In this document: one piece after another, positions 53,690 to 64,000 of the stretch | How positions within the stretch are numbered: the first letter of the stretch is position 1 | Layout: each line of letters opens with the position of its first letter | From: Himantopus leucocephalus | Taxonomy: Eukaryota > Chordata > Aves > Charadriiformes > Recurvirostridae | Reading direction: 5' to 3' | Assembly: GCA_003993805.1 (NCBI GenBank) | Contig: RSEF01000012.1 | Coordinates: 6,902,675-6,966,674, forward strand | Length of the DNA stretch: 64,000 nt | The notes under the pieces: generated by a model | The model's database searches: none | Seen by the model: the letters and a program-made list of their open reading frames with translations, nothing else | Told to the model about the DNA's origin: nothing | Program-made: the position numbers and the translations under genes

Positions 53690-53950
53690 TCACAACTAAT
53701 TGCCTGAAGCGTCACGGTGCTCTGATTTGACTATGCTTCAGATTTGCAGTTCTGCTTCGACTCAGAGATTTACTCAGCTCTCATGCAAATGGTCAAAAGG
53801 GTGAGAAAGACTAATATATTAAGTAGGTAATTGTGCAAGAGTGGGTGTAGGTACAGAGCAAGAAAATCCACCACGTAAAGGTTGCCATATTCACACTCAT
53901 CCTGCATTGCTTCAGGGATAATCATTTTGCGTACCCCGAGAATGCCAAAT
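53690..53950. promoter_or_regulatory. Candidate regulatory block with octamer motif
   Basis: Perfect octamer ATGCAAAT at 53783-53790, then CTAATATATTAAG and GTAGGTAATTGTGC. Another ATGCAAAT occurs at 54003-54010. Unique, repeat-poor sequence. Confidence 0.2.
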
Positions 53951-54604
53951 CGGTGCTATCTTACCCCTTATATCAGTATTTTAATCTCCTTGCACTCAAA
54001 ACATGCAAATCTGCCTCAATGTGCCAGCTGCAGTGCGAGTCAGCCGTGAAGACTACTGCCAGCAATAAAACTCATAATCAGGTTCTGATTCTTAACAATG
54101 CAAGAATCTCAGCCATATATTGGGAATTTGCTGTAGCAAAATCTCAGTCAAAAATTGCAAAGCCAACTCTTCCTGCCAGAACTACAATCCGTTTCCCTCT
54201 CATCATCACTTTAGAAAACCCAGAAGTGAGGTTGGGTTATCCTACTAACATACCGACAACAATTTAACGTAATTCAATAAAGCTCTCTTCTTTTATTGCA
54301 AACCAGTATGTTCTACATGCAGGCAGAATTGCTTTATAGATTATACTGCTTTTGATGTCATCTTTGATCAGATTTACTCCTTAACTTCAATAGAGCTATT
54401 TCAGAGCAGCACCTGCCCAGATGACATCAGAATCAAGACCAACGCATTAACATTTTTTTAATTTGTGCATTGACTGAGAATATTTGTCCCCTATTGCAAC
54501 AACTGTAAACGAGCAGGCAAATGTCTTCCTAAAAATAGACAAAGGGCAGCATTAGCAGCACATCCTTCCCACAAACTGCGCTTTTGCTTATTAAAAATTT
54601 ACAA

Positions 54605-54865
54605 AGTACAAAACTCACACAGCATTGCGCGAGACAAACCAAGACCCGGTCCCTGCCCCGAAGAGCTAACTCGCCGGATCTTTCCCGAAGCACCTATGAA
54701 CATTCGGTTTATGTGCTCTGTTTCCCCGTCATAGGAAGACAAGTTAGAGAGAAAATTAACGGACACAGAGAGAATAAAGACCTATAGAGAGCGTGTGATT
54801 AGCAGAACAAGGCAGAGAACCAGCAATTTTGGTTGCCGTGCTCCAGTACTAACCTTGTGATCTCC
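54605..54865 (-). mobile_element. Ancient CORE-SINE/MIR-like element with LINE-type tail
   Basis: Read on the minus strand from 54865 down, the segment starts with a GGTTAGTACTGGAGCACGG block that resembles the tRNA-derived head of MIR-like SINEs. It continues through GGTTCTCTGCCTTGTTCTGC, a decayed CTGTGTCCGTTAATTTTC region, and ends in GTTAGCTCTTCGGGGCAGGG plus ACCGGGTCTTGG. The last piece matches the 'agctctttggggcaggga' tail shared by L2/L3/CR1-type LINEs and the SINEs they mobilise. On the plus strand the tail reads CCCTGCCCCGAAGAGCTAAC at 54651-54670. Overall it looks like a head-core-tail SINE, old and heavily mutated. The exact family (MIR, another CORE-SINE or a LINE tail alone) is not settled. 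Confidence 0.55.
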
Positions 54866-55018
54866 CAGAGGATGTAATATAGAGAGTGCCACCCCCGCAG
54901 AAAGTGACAGGCTTGGTCTGAACTGTTTTGTACGTGTAGATGCCTGCCTTTCCCTCGCTTTCAAAACAGCATCTTCATCACGGTCCCAGGAGTATACAAC
55001 ACCATGAGAGAAACACAC
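54854..55018 (-). other. Exon-like 165-nt open segment with faint RCC1-like spacing (speculative)
   Basis: On the minus strand an acceptor CAGTTGTCCCAG is followed by 165 open bases and a donor (CACAAG then GTTAGT), giving a phase 0-0 segment of 55 codons. It reads VCFSHGVVYSWDRDED near the start and LSLSAGVALSILHPLGDHK at the end. A VYSW motif, then about 30 residues later a hydrophobic-SAGVA-hydrophobic stretch, recalls the spacing of one RCC1-type repeat, but the usual glycines after Trp are missing. The donor falls within the adjacent SINE-like element (54605-54865), which argues for coincidence or an exonised repeat edge. No neighbouring repeats or exons are seen. Confidence 0.12.
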
Positions 55019-55163
55019 CTGGGACAACTGAGACTTACAAATATACATTCAAACTCTGTCATTTAAACCACAACTTCAATGCAAACTATCACCAATCAAC
55101 TATGGTTATCTATCAGCAACATGCCAGGGACCAATTATTTTAATATAAAACTTTTTTTTTTTT

Positions 55164-58109
55164 ATTCTAAGGAGTTTTACAATGTCCGAAAGGATGAAAC
55201 AATGTAGGTTAACATAGGAGACCTAGGAGCAGAAACTAGACTGAATCTGGCAGAGATCCTAATGCCATCAGCTCCAGGATTTCTTGCAAGCTTTTAGCGT
55301 GGGGGTGTTTGCCATAAGCAGCGTAATGTTCCCTTTGCCGCTACCACTCAATCCTGCAGAGTGCAAGTTTATTAAGGGCTGCATTTTGACTGATGGTACA
55401 TCATACAGCGTTAAAAACATTTTCTGGTTTTGCAATATTTTTAAGAGAAGCAAGATAATGTATTACAACCCAGGGCTCACTGGTCATTAAACTTTTGATC
55501 TCTTCACAGTTCCAGTAGACTAGAAAATTAATCCAGCTGATAAAAGACTGGAGTTAACTACCAATGCTAGAAGGAACTTTTTATTTTTAAATCAAATTCC
55601 CTTGTGCCAATAAACCTTCTGTTGGTTACACCTATCTCTTTTTCAGACCAATTCAGCAACAGTTGTCTCATGCAGAGCTGGGTGTCAGCAAAAAAGGATA
55701 TTGTGTAGCACAGACTGATAATTCTGAAGTCAGAAAAGATTGGCTACAGACAAGGCGAGACTGGAAAAAACCAAACTCAAGAAATTTCCCAAAAAACAGC
55801 AAAACCCCAATGTGTTCTGCAGTAAGAAACTTGCTCAGAGAGGTACGAAACCTCACACGAACCCAGCAAGCAGTTTGCTTGGCAACTGACTAAACCTGCT
55901 GCTTTTTTCCTGGGTGCCTGAGGAAGATTTTGAGCTGGTGACAGATTGTCATCTGCTGGCAAAGGAGAACAGGGATGTGCAGAACCCGAGGATGCCACTG
56001 TACTTCACAACCATCCAGATCCCCGGTGAAGAACTGGACTTCGAGCCAAACAAAAATGCAGTTCTCTTAATATCGGCAATGGGAGATTTGTAGGGCATGA
56101 AGCAAATTCTCCAAAGCTGGAAGGCAACAGCATGCTGAGATACGCTGTTAAAGCCTGCCGAAGAGGCAGGCAAGAAAACAAGGTGTAACTTTTCAGCATA
56201 TCCAGATGAAGGAGAGGGGCAGCTAGATGCCCTTTACATAGCGGTTTCTGAAGTATTCTCCAAAACAAGGTGTAGGGGAAGGGGCGTGTGTTTTGTCTCT
56301 ATGGCTGACAGCGCCCTTCTAGTATAATCCACTTGTACAAGAAAAGCAAACAACTTTTTTTCCACCACAACACTTTGCTTTTCCTGTCTCTCATTTTTTT
56401 CAAACGTCTTTTGCTCCTATTATATCTGTAGATGCACCTGGCGCTTCTGTACACATTGCCCTGAAAACCCCTCAAACAGATTTGTTTTAACATCCTTTGG
56501 AGGAGGACAGAATGAAAGAGTCCTACGATTTCTAGATAAGGAGAAATTAATTTGTTTGCAGAATGACTCCACGGACATGTAATAAACTAAGGTACGACCA
56601 GGAAATACTGAGGCAGGGTTTCGACTTGGGGCAGAACCTCCACTGGAGAGCTGCCAGATAAAAGATGATCTGGAAACGGGGAAAGGATGGGAGGAAGATT
56701 AATTAAGAAAAAATAAGTCAAATCCAGGAACCCGTAATTTATGGCTAAATAGAAAAGAAAGGCCTAATTTTGCTACAGTTTTAAAATAGAGTGATGATAC
56801 AGAAAAGACTGAGAGCTGCTACTAGTTAAATAAAGGATCAGGAGGTCCAGAGAGAGAACCTGGAAGGACACACTCCACAGCTACCTCCTCTGGAGGCAGC
56901 AAAATGGTGACAAAACCATGTCTACAAACACATTTCCTGAATACATCCACCTGAAAATACAAGTTTTAGAGCAATAAACTTCCCAGAGATAAGCGTCCTG
57001 GCTGGGGAGGCATTGGTGTACCTCTGCCTGTGCACACAGTTTGGGACTGACGAGCAAGAATGCCACCGGAGAGCATGCAATGCAGCTGGCACACGATTAC
57101 TTCAACACATGTACAGGGAGGTGATAAATCATTTAGAGCTTCAGGGATTAGGGACTCCTGCCAAACCCTCAAAAATTCTTGAAACTTGATAAGAAAGAGA
57201 GAAAACAAAGAAAAAGTCAATACTATGTAAGTCCTATTTCCCTAACTAGGGCAATATTAATAAAAAAAAAAAGTCAGTGTTTTATACAATTTATCCCATT
57301 GCTTCATTATGGTGCACAACCTGAAAAAACACCGAATAACATTGACATTAAAACCCAAGTTTGTGCATCCAATTATTTTATTGAAATCAGATGGTTTCTA
57401 TGTAGAAATTGCCCTTTATGATTTTCCTGCTGTTATGACAAGGGAAAGGGGATGCTTATTAGATACCCCGGTATAAATTTTAATGCCATTAAGACAATTT
57501 TCAAAAACTGCTTTCAAAAGTGAAATAAACAAGGACTCCTGAACGGGCCAAAGCAGCAACAAGTTGTTTCTGCTAGAAGAGCTTCAGATATTTTTTCTAT
57601 CAAAGCTGAAGAGTTACATTAGAGGATATCAGAGCACATGAGCTTACCGCCGGTCAAATTCCTGTTATTGTGCTGGGTTAGCAGGAACACTCTTGTCCCT
57701 CGACCTGCAAGCTGCTATTACAGCTTATACAATTCAGTGTGAACTCCCTGCTTGGCACCTGTTAACCCCCAGTGTTTGGGCATACAGACAAGTCCTGTTC
57801 AGCCATATGCTTGACTGGTCCTACAGCATGTAAGTAATACTGCACTGCTTGTTAGCCACAGAGTTTCACTCTCTGGCGGGCAAAACCACAGAAAATAAGA
57901 CTCCAGCGCGGCAGTCAGAGCCCTTCAGAGACGGGGTGAAGTGTCCGGTGGGTCTGGCCAATGTTCTGTTTAGTTTGGCATTATCTCTCCAACTGTGGCA
58001 AAAGGAATTGTTCCTTAAACAAAGTGTGTGAGCCCAGCCACTTCCTACACACCATTCCCCTTGTACATCCCTGACATCCACAACTGCTGTATTGAGGCGG
58101 TTAAGGAGA
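55164..58109. other. Non-coding stretch, no gene seen
   Basis: Unique sequence. Several overlapping minus-strand frames of 60-90 codons between 55668 and 57220 lack any family signature. No simple repeat of note. Confidence 0.65.
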
Positions 58110-58360
58110 CATCCCTGTTGTGTCCCAGTGGCTTATCCAGGAATTGTCTTTGCCTTTGTAAAACAGCGGATCTCTTTGTCTCCACCATTGCTTTGGGCAG
58201 CCAGTTCCAGAAGGTCGCTACCTGCTGCGTAGAAAAGTATTCCCCCTTTCAGTTGTTTTAAGTTGGTCTTACAGCGTTTTCTTCAGGTGTTTCCTAGCAC
58301 CAGCGTTGCAAGATTTGGTGAACAGTTCCACACTTGGTTCATCCACCACAATTCAGGATG
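58110..58360 (+). mobile_element. Ancient divergent CR1-clade LINE fragment (L3/CR1-type)
   Basis: By recall, several blocks follow in order the 3' part of an old amniote CR1/L3-type LINE: GGCTTATCCAGGAATTG, then TCCACCATTGCTTTGGGCAG, CCAGTTCCAGAAGGT, CTGCGTAGAAAAGTATTCC, TTTCAGTTGTTTTAAG, and GGTGTTTCCTAGCACC. The pattern is 'ccac-tctgg-caatgagttccacaggtt' followed by 'gtgtgaagaagtacttcctttt'. Divergence is high, so no frame is intact and the limits are approximate. Family assignment is from memory of consensus features, not an alignment. A coincidental match is unlikely given the number of collinear blocks. Confidence 0.55.
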
Positions 58361-60012
58361 ACCTTCTGGGATGATAAATCCCTCCCAAAAGAATCCACGG
58401 AAAGTGCAGCAGAACATGCAAGTTGACAGGAGCTCCTATAATCCTTGCCCAAGTCATACACAGTATTAATTCCACAAGATGTCCCAGCACAGGAAATAAA
58501 TACATTTAAGTTTTCCTGTGTCTGGTAATACGCAGTGGAAGCTGTGGTCACAATCTACTGATAGTTGACCAAGAGGTCAGTTCCCAAAAGTCATTGCTGT
58601 CGAGGATGATTTACTGAACACAAGAAAACTTCAGTTTCAAAACAAGTACTCAACATGTAGTTTTACATGTTCTAGTATTAAAGAAAATGAAGTCCAGCGC
58701 TGCCACAGCAGCTTATAACCAAGTGTGTAATGTGGGATAAAGGGCTATCCGCTTACACGTAAAATACACATCCCTTCCATGAAGGCTAAATTACAGAGTC
58801 AAGCACTAGGATTTTTCCAGAGCCCTATTACGCATCACTGCATATCATAGCCGTTCATTGTGCTGCTTGTCAGCACGTCAAGCAATCTGACGGAGGGACC
58901 TGTCACACTGCCGAACGCCTTGCCCCACTTGTCTGTGGAGAAACTGCTGCATTTTTTCAAAGCAACGATTTGCTCCATCCCATAAAAGCAAAGAGAAGGT
59001 GAAGATGAAAACCTGTATTTAAAAAGTGGAGATTAGAACCGTAGTAAAGCAATTTCCTTTTGAAAACATGACAATTGCTCAAGGCATAGGAACAAAGTGG
59101 CAAATCCTATTCCCCAAAGAATTGGGATCGCTAGCAAAACCAAAGTAATGTTGCATTGCTGCACCTCCAGAACAGCTGCCCAGCAAGTAAAGACAGCTCC
59201 TGTGTCATTACTACCAAGCACTGTTCAGGTGCTTGTCACCCTCGCTTCCCTCCTCAACAGCTTCAAACTGTAGAATCAAACACCATGGCTATAATCCGCT
59301 GGTCTTTTGAATAAAAGGCACGTTTTAGGTAGTAACGAGGCCTTAGGTCCTGACATAAAATATCTTTATAACCTTGATTTCCAATCCCAAACCAACTTCA
59401 GAGGCCAGAGCCCTGACTCACAGTGATAATTTGTTTTGCTTCCAAGAGATTTTGTTTTTTCTGCTCTTTCCACACCCACACATATACTCTTAGGCTGACT
59501 GATTTGAGACTGGTAAATAAACACATATCTGGACTCTGCACTGGCCACGTATGGTTGAGCGACCACATATCTTTATTCCATTTAATCTAATAAAAGAACA
59601 AATTCCCTAGATTTCCTTCAACATCCTCTTCCTTAGAAGAGCACACTCCAGCAGCCAAGACACTAAAGCAAAGGTCTGTTTAGCCTCAGGAAAGCGCGTA
59701 CAATACCTGCCGCCTCCCAACTTGCTCGAGCTTGTGCTGTTTTCCTCTGTGGTCATGAAATAAAATTAAAGATCAATTTAACCGCCTGGAAGAAACAAAC
59801 CTATAAATAAGTAGTCATAAAACCTAGAAGACAAGACAGGAAGAAACAAAATCTAACGAACAAGAATAGAGGCTGAAAATTTAATTCCAGAAGTAACTAA
59901 AGAAAAAGCTAACTTACTATTGAATAGTTCTGGGAAAGAAAGCAATTTACAATATTTTCTGGAAGCACTTGTCAGTCATACACATGCCCTGAAAAAGGCA
60001 GATTTTTATGTC

Positions 60013-60115
60013 TTAGACTGGAAACTCTTTAGGGCAGGGACTCCTAGTTTGCATAGACGTGAACAAACCGTAGCCTAAGGGGGCGTTCACACTGCTGTTG
60101 TAGGTGCGACACTTT
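60013..60115 (+). mobile_element. Ancient LINE/SINE 3' tail (L2/L3/CR1 type)
   Basis: The order TTAGACTGGAAACTCTTTAG, GGCAGGGACTCC, then GTAGCCTAAGGGGGCG and GTTGTAGGTGCGACAC matches the widespread tail 'ttagactgtaagctctttggggcagggac ... gcctagcacaatgggg ... taggtgctac'. That tail ends several old amniote LINEs and the SINEs that use their machinery. No MIR-type core is visible just upstream, so this may be a LINE end rather than a SINE. It has the same tail type as the minus-strand element at 54605-54865, suggesting related retroposition machinery. Confidence 0.55.
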
Positions 60116-62138
60116 CTGGTATAGACTTCTAAACAAACAGTATTTCATTAGTCAACATCTACATAAATAATTAACCATTTTCCCAAAACTTCTGAATGAG
60201 GAGAACGTGGCCCAATAAATTCTAACACCAACTCCATATTTGCAGAAACATGTGCAACTGCTGGAAGAAGTTCTTATTCAACCTGTTCTAATTCAGACTG
60301 TAAAACCATCATAGAAAAGGTACAAACGAACCGACCTGCAGCTCAAACATTTTTGGAGCACCAAATGGGGTATACTTAAGTAATTTTTTCACTGTATATT
60401 TTAAGAAAACACACACTGCCAAGCTAAAAGCGTTGCTTCATTAAGTCAGTGACAAAGTTCCTATCGCCTTCACTAGAACCAGGATTCATTCTCATGAAAG
60501 GAGCATAAGAATCTTGCCCAAAATTCAGGTTATTAATAAACACTGACGACTAATAAAGACAGAAAGGTAACTCACTGCTGCCAAAAAGAAAATACATAGT
60601 GGAACCCAAAGGCACCTACATGCATATCCTTCTTCAGGACAGCAATTACAGTCTCACGCTAGATTAAGCAATATGTTCAAAGGGTGAGGAAGAGGGAAAT
60701 CATAGTATTACTCAATTCTTCAGCAGAGCAATTTCTTTTCTCTAGTTCTCAATGTTTATTTTAGAGATTTAATATCAGATATTCCAAACTGCAGTTCTGA
60801 CGCTTCTTGAGCTTCATGGATAACTTATTAACCTGCTAGATAGAAAATTTTTTTAACCTCAAATAAAAAACTGGATTGTCTGATTTCTTGATTGGCTGAC
60901 TGCCTGTATTCCAAGTCAAGCTCAACTTGTACACATAGACCTTGAAGTGTCTACTCATTTTGGGTGGGGAATTCTCTCCAGAGTACATATCCCAAGGGGT
61001 AAACATTTGTTGCTGTTTTTACTGCTTGCTGAGTGAGTTTTCTTCATTGCTGATTTGCAACATGACAAAAAACAAAGAATAACTCAGAATAAGAAGTACC
61101 AAGACAGAAACAACTTCTGCCTCTTTCCTTAGGGTAATAAAGCGTCTTGACTGTTCATTAAACACCGAGGCTGTAAAGCGTCAAGATTCTGTATGTTAGA
61201 TGCTTTGCTGATTCAAAAGAATCTTTTAATGTCGCTTTCAGGTGACACTGAAAAGTCTTCTGTCTGATACACGGTCCTTTGGTTTTTTCCCAGCAAGAAA
61301 AACAGTAAATCATTGCAAATAGATCAGAATTTTCTCCTAAGTGTATTGTTTTGGAAAAAAAAATACATATATATATAGTCAGGAAGTTTTCTTCATCTTA
61401 AAGAGAACCCATACCCCTGGGTAGGTGGCACTGTGTGGTGACACTAAGAAGAGACAATTAAGGTTCCCTCAGGTGTTTCACCTGACAAAAACCATAAGAG
61501 ACGGTCTGCTCCCTCAAAGTTTGTCAGATAGCAAGTTTTCCTTTTGGCATCCTGTGATAAGACCCTAACATCTATGGAAAAAAAAAATGAAGTAACCAAA
61601 AGATTTTAAGTGCAAGAAGAAATAACTGTTTCTAGACAGTTCTTGTCCCATTGCTTCCTAGGGTTCTGCTATTGGTCACAAAAGATAAGAAAAAGGAAAT
61701 ACAAAACACAGCACCATTTGACCTTTACATTTAGATAATCCTGACTCCAGAAGCCAGCGCAGCTCCAACCGTATCCCACAGTACCTAGCCATAAAAAGAG
61801 AGAGAAAAGTCACAAGTGTATCACCAAACCCTTCTTTGCTGCAGCTGAGAGAAAGGTCCTCAAAATAAGGTGCCCTTGGTAAATGAAAAAATCTATGCAC
61901 AACAGAAAGAAACCAAATCTATGCGTCTAACAAAACGGCAAAACCAACTTTTTGGTTATGGGATGAACTTTCACTTCTGGTTGTTGCCGCTGAGCAACTT
62001 AGCCAACATTTGAAATTGTATAAATAAAGAAAGAATTATCAAATCATCTTAAGGTAGTTCTCAAATCATTACGTCTACAGATTCTTGTATTTGTAGCACC
62101 AAGAGCCTGTTCTTACTCAACCAGCTTTATCTTCGCAC

Positions 62139-62172
62139 AAAAAAAAAAAAAGCTTTTTTTTTTTTTTTTTTA
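62139..62172. repeat. A13-GC-T19 palindrome
   Basis: 13 A, then GC, then 19 T. Positions 62139-62166 form a perfect 28-base self-complementary sequence centred on AGCT, able to form a loopless cruciform or hairpin. Such sequences are slippage- and chimera-prone, so the join may be biological or an artefact. Confidence 0.85.
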
Positions 62173-62373
62173 AAGTTTTTTCCCCTTCACACTCCAATCC
62201 TCTATCAGCCCTGCTGTGTCCTCTTGCCAACTCTCCAGGGGTGCACACAGCTGAGCCACAGGAGCCTGTGGACTCTACAAGCTTGTTGACGAAGGTGTAT
62301 CCCTGCCACTGCACTTAGCAGTTCCTCAAATGCTGATTCTTCTACCTGTGCGAAACTGCAATTTTACAAAATC

Positions 62374-62404
62374 GTCTTAAGGTAGAACTTAAGTTACTTA
62401 AGAC
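62374..62404. repeat. Short inverted repeat around CTTAAG
   Basis: Arms GTCTTAAGGTA and TACTTAAGAC pair apart from one bulged G, enclosing a loop that itself contains CTTAAG. A related motif, ATCTTAAGGTAGTTCTC, occurs at about 62047. No transcript context is visible, so a structured RNA is not claimed. Confidence 0.6.
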
Positions 62405-63087
62405 AGAAGAACCTTAAGTAATGAACTTCTTTCAGAATATTTGTTCAACTATCTATCTATAAGAAAGCAGAGGTGAGATTGAGGAGGGGCAGGGGAACTT
62501 CAAAGCTCCAAGCCACAGGTCTCTCTCAGATTTTTGCAAAAACCACCTGAGGAAATATGTCAAGTGGTGGGTGTTATGCAGTGATTTTTCATTAATTTTA
62601 ATTACTGTCATTCTATAGGATAGTGAGCATCCTCAGTCCTTCGCCTCCAAATTGCACTGGGATTTATGCCAAATTTCTTCTCCCTCTTTGGTTCCCTCAA
62701 GCAGTATTTAGTAATGGAAGCGCTTTAACATGTTTAAATAAGAAGTGTAAATGCCAAACGCTTCTGAATGAGAAGGAACCTGTATCTTAAATGGCATATG
62801 AAGCCTCTATTCATAATTCTATAAACTAAAAACCTGGACTATTTGGGATCAAATAAAAGGCTTGATGAGGCTTGAGAAGAGAGTAGATGGAACATCCTCA
62901 TTTAAGGAAAAGCAAAACAAAACACAAAGCAACTCTAACTTTTCATAACCATTAATATTGCCTACTGAGGGTGAAGGGGGGAGGAAGAGACAAAACCCCA
63001 CAATCAATTCCCTTGACGGTAGCTTATTGTTTTACTTTAAAAAAATTAAATATTGTCTGCACCATATTTTCAATACAGGTAACTAGG

Positions 63088-63105
63088 AATAATAATAATA
63101 ATAAT
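63088..63105. repeat. (AAT)6 microsatellite
   Basis: Six uninterrupted AAT units. The run of asparagines in the plus-strand frame across it (62971-63240) is a by-product of the repeat. Confidence 0.95.
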
Positions 63106-64000
63106 TTAGTCCTGGCTTCCTTGAGCCATGATGACTCCAGATCCCATTCTCCTCTCACATCCCTCAACAAGGATACGAGAACTGCTTTTCAAACTCAGGC
63201 ATCTTTGTTGCAGTGCTCATTATCAGATAAATTAGTCTGACAGGGCAGAAGTCACGCGCCTGCACAGAGGACTCAACGCGCTGTGTTTGGAGCTAGCGAG
63301 ACATGAGCCATGGCCAGTCCAGAAGGAGCACAGCCACATTAGCGTGGTCTTCAGCCCAGAAGACACAGCCCAGGTCTTCAACCCCCTACCTCCTAGGAGG
63401 CAAGCAAAAACAAAACAACAAAAAAAGTGAAAAAGAAACCAGCAAACTAGAAGTTATCATCTTGGGAATGATCATTAATGGCTTGAGAACAAGATCTTAC
63501 TTGTTTGTGAAGTAAAGATTTCATTAAAGCGTGAATGCTAACTGGGAAGCTTAGAGGCAGCAGCCCCAACACTTCAGATTTCCTGTTCTCCCACTCGGAT
63601 AGCAGCTGATGGGGCAGAGACGGCAATTCCACGTTAGTTACAAGTATCTCATGATAGCTGTGGTGTGTTTGCCAAAATAGAGACTTTCCTTCCAAAAAGC
63701 AGTATTTGTGACGATTCATTTGAATGAGACTTTCATCCAGATTTGCTGCACCAAGCGCTGCAACCAAAATTAATGCTCAACAAAAAGGAGAAGCCAGACT
63801 GTATGCGTGCCCATGGCAGTCAGTTTACCTTCAGAGACATTCCCCACTCCTAAAGAAGAACGGAGGTCCAACGAACAAACATCCACTAATTTTCCTCAGC
63901 TTTCCACAGTTAACCAAACAGCAACTCACCATTTTTTTTTTCTGGTTTGTATTCTTCCACACCCACAAGTGGAGCTCACCCACAAGCTCAGCCATTTTTC

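Larger units (their letters stand above)
60116..64000. other. Non-coding stretch, no gene seen
   Basis: AT-rich unique sequence containing the palindrome at 62139, the CTTAAG inverted repeat and the AAT microsatellite. The 106-codon minus frame at 63447-63767 starts MVAALGAANLDESL but matches nothing I recognise. The AGGTG-TTT-CACCT mini-palindrome near 61471 is too small to interpret. Confidence 0.65.

Noticed and set aside
61471..61483. AGGTG-TTT-CACCT mini hairpin
   Set aside because: Five-base arms are expected by chance and no transcript or terminator context exists in a vertebrate genome.
1..64000. CRISPR arrays, operons, bacterial promoters or terminators, tRNA and rRNA genes
   Set aside because: No regularly spaced repeats, no tRNA A/B-box pairs with a cloverleaf, and CR1 elements show this is vertebrate nuclear DNA.

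Overview
The window looks like vertebrate, almost certainly avian, nuclear DNA. The clearest evidence is two 3'-truncated CR1 LINE ends, at 29971-30040 (+) and 45711-45800 (-), both with the bird/reptile CR1 terminal signature around GACTTGATGATCTTAGAGGTC and GGTTGGAAGGGACC. Density of recognisable interspersed repeats is low and the DNA is moderately AT-rich. Four older fragments fit ancient amniote families: a CORE-SINE/MIR-like element with a LINE tail (54605-54865, -), a MIR-core-like fragment (36973-37060, +), an L2/L3/CR1-type 3' tail (60013-60115, +) and a divergent CR1-clade LINE fragment (58110-58360, +).

I find no protein-coding gene, rRNA, tRNA or CRISPR array that I can support. 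All long open frames are under about 160 codons. They show no recognisable protein family and are often matched by equally long frames on the opposite strand, or are inflated by N gaps. The window therefore reads as intergenic DNA or the interior of very long introns. Three exon-like segments with plausible splice sites are listed at low confidence (5786-5847 +, donor near 38875 +, 54854-55018 -). Several unique AT-rich stretches carry homeodomain, octamer, SOX or X-box-like motifs and could be conserved regulatory elements: 6380-7110, 14640-14850, 16640-17060, 17460-17830, 27250-27430, 35090-35260, 51860-52090 and 53690-53950. Conservation cannot be judged from one sequence.

Layout: 1-18.5 kb is unique sequence with small GC-richer patches (about 5.0-5.25 kb, 7.13-7.28 kb) and two regulatory-looking blocks. 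18.5-27 kb holds a 28-N gap and three single-N joins. 27-41 kb is mostly unique, with one CR1 end, a MIR-like fragment, small tandem duplications and a 28-base poly(A) ending in a single N. 41-53 kb lies between two 100-N gaps and contains the second CR1 end. 53-64 kb contains most of the ancient SINE/LINE debris.

The strongest directly visible oddity concerns the assembly. At 20329, 24739 and 26611 a single N is flanked by two near-identical copies of 35, 121 and 147 bases. This is the signature of overlapping contig or haplotype ends that were scaffolded but not merged. No novel biological system is evident.
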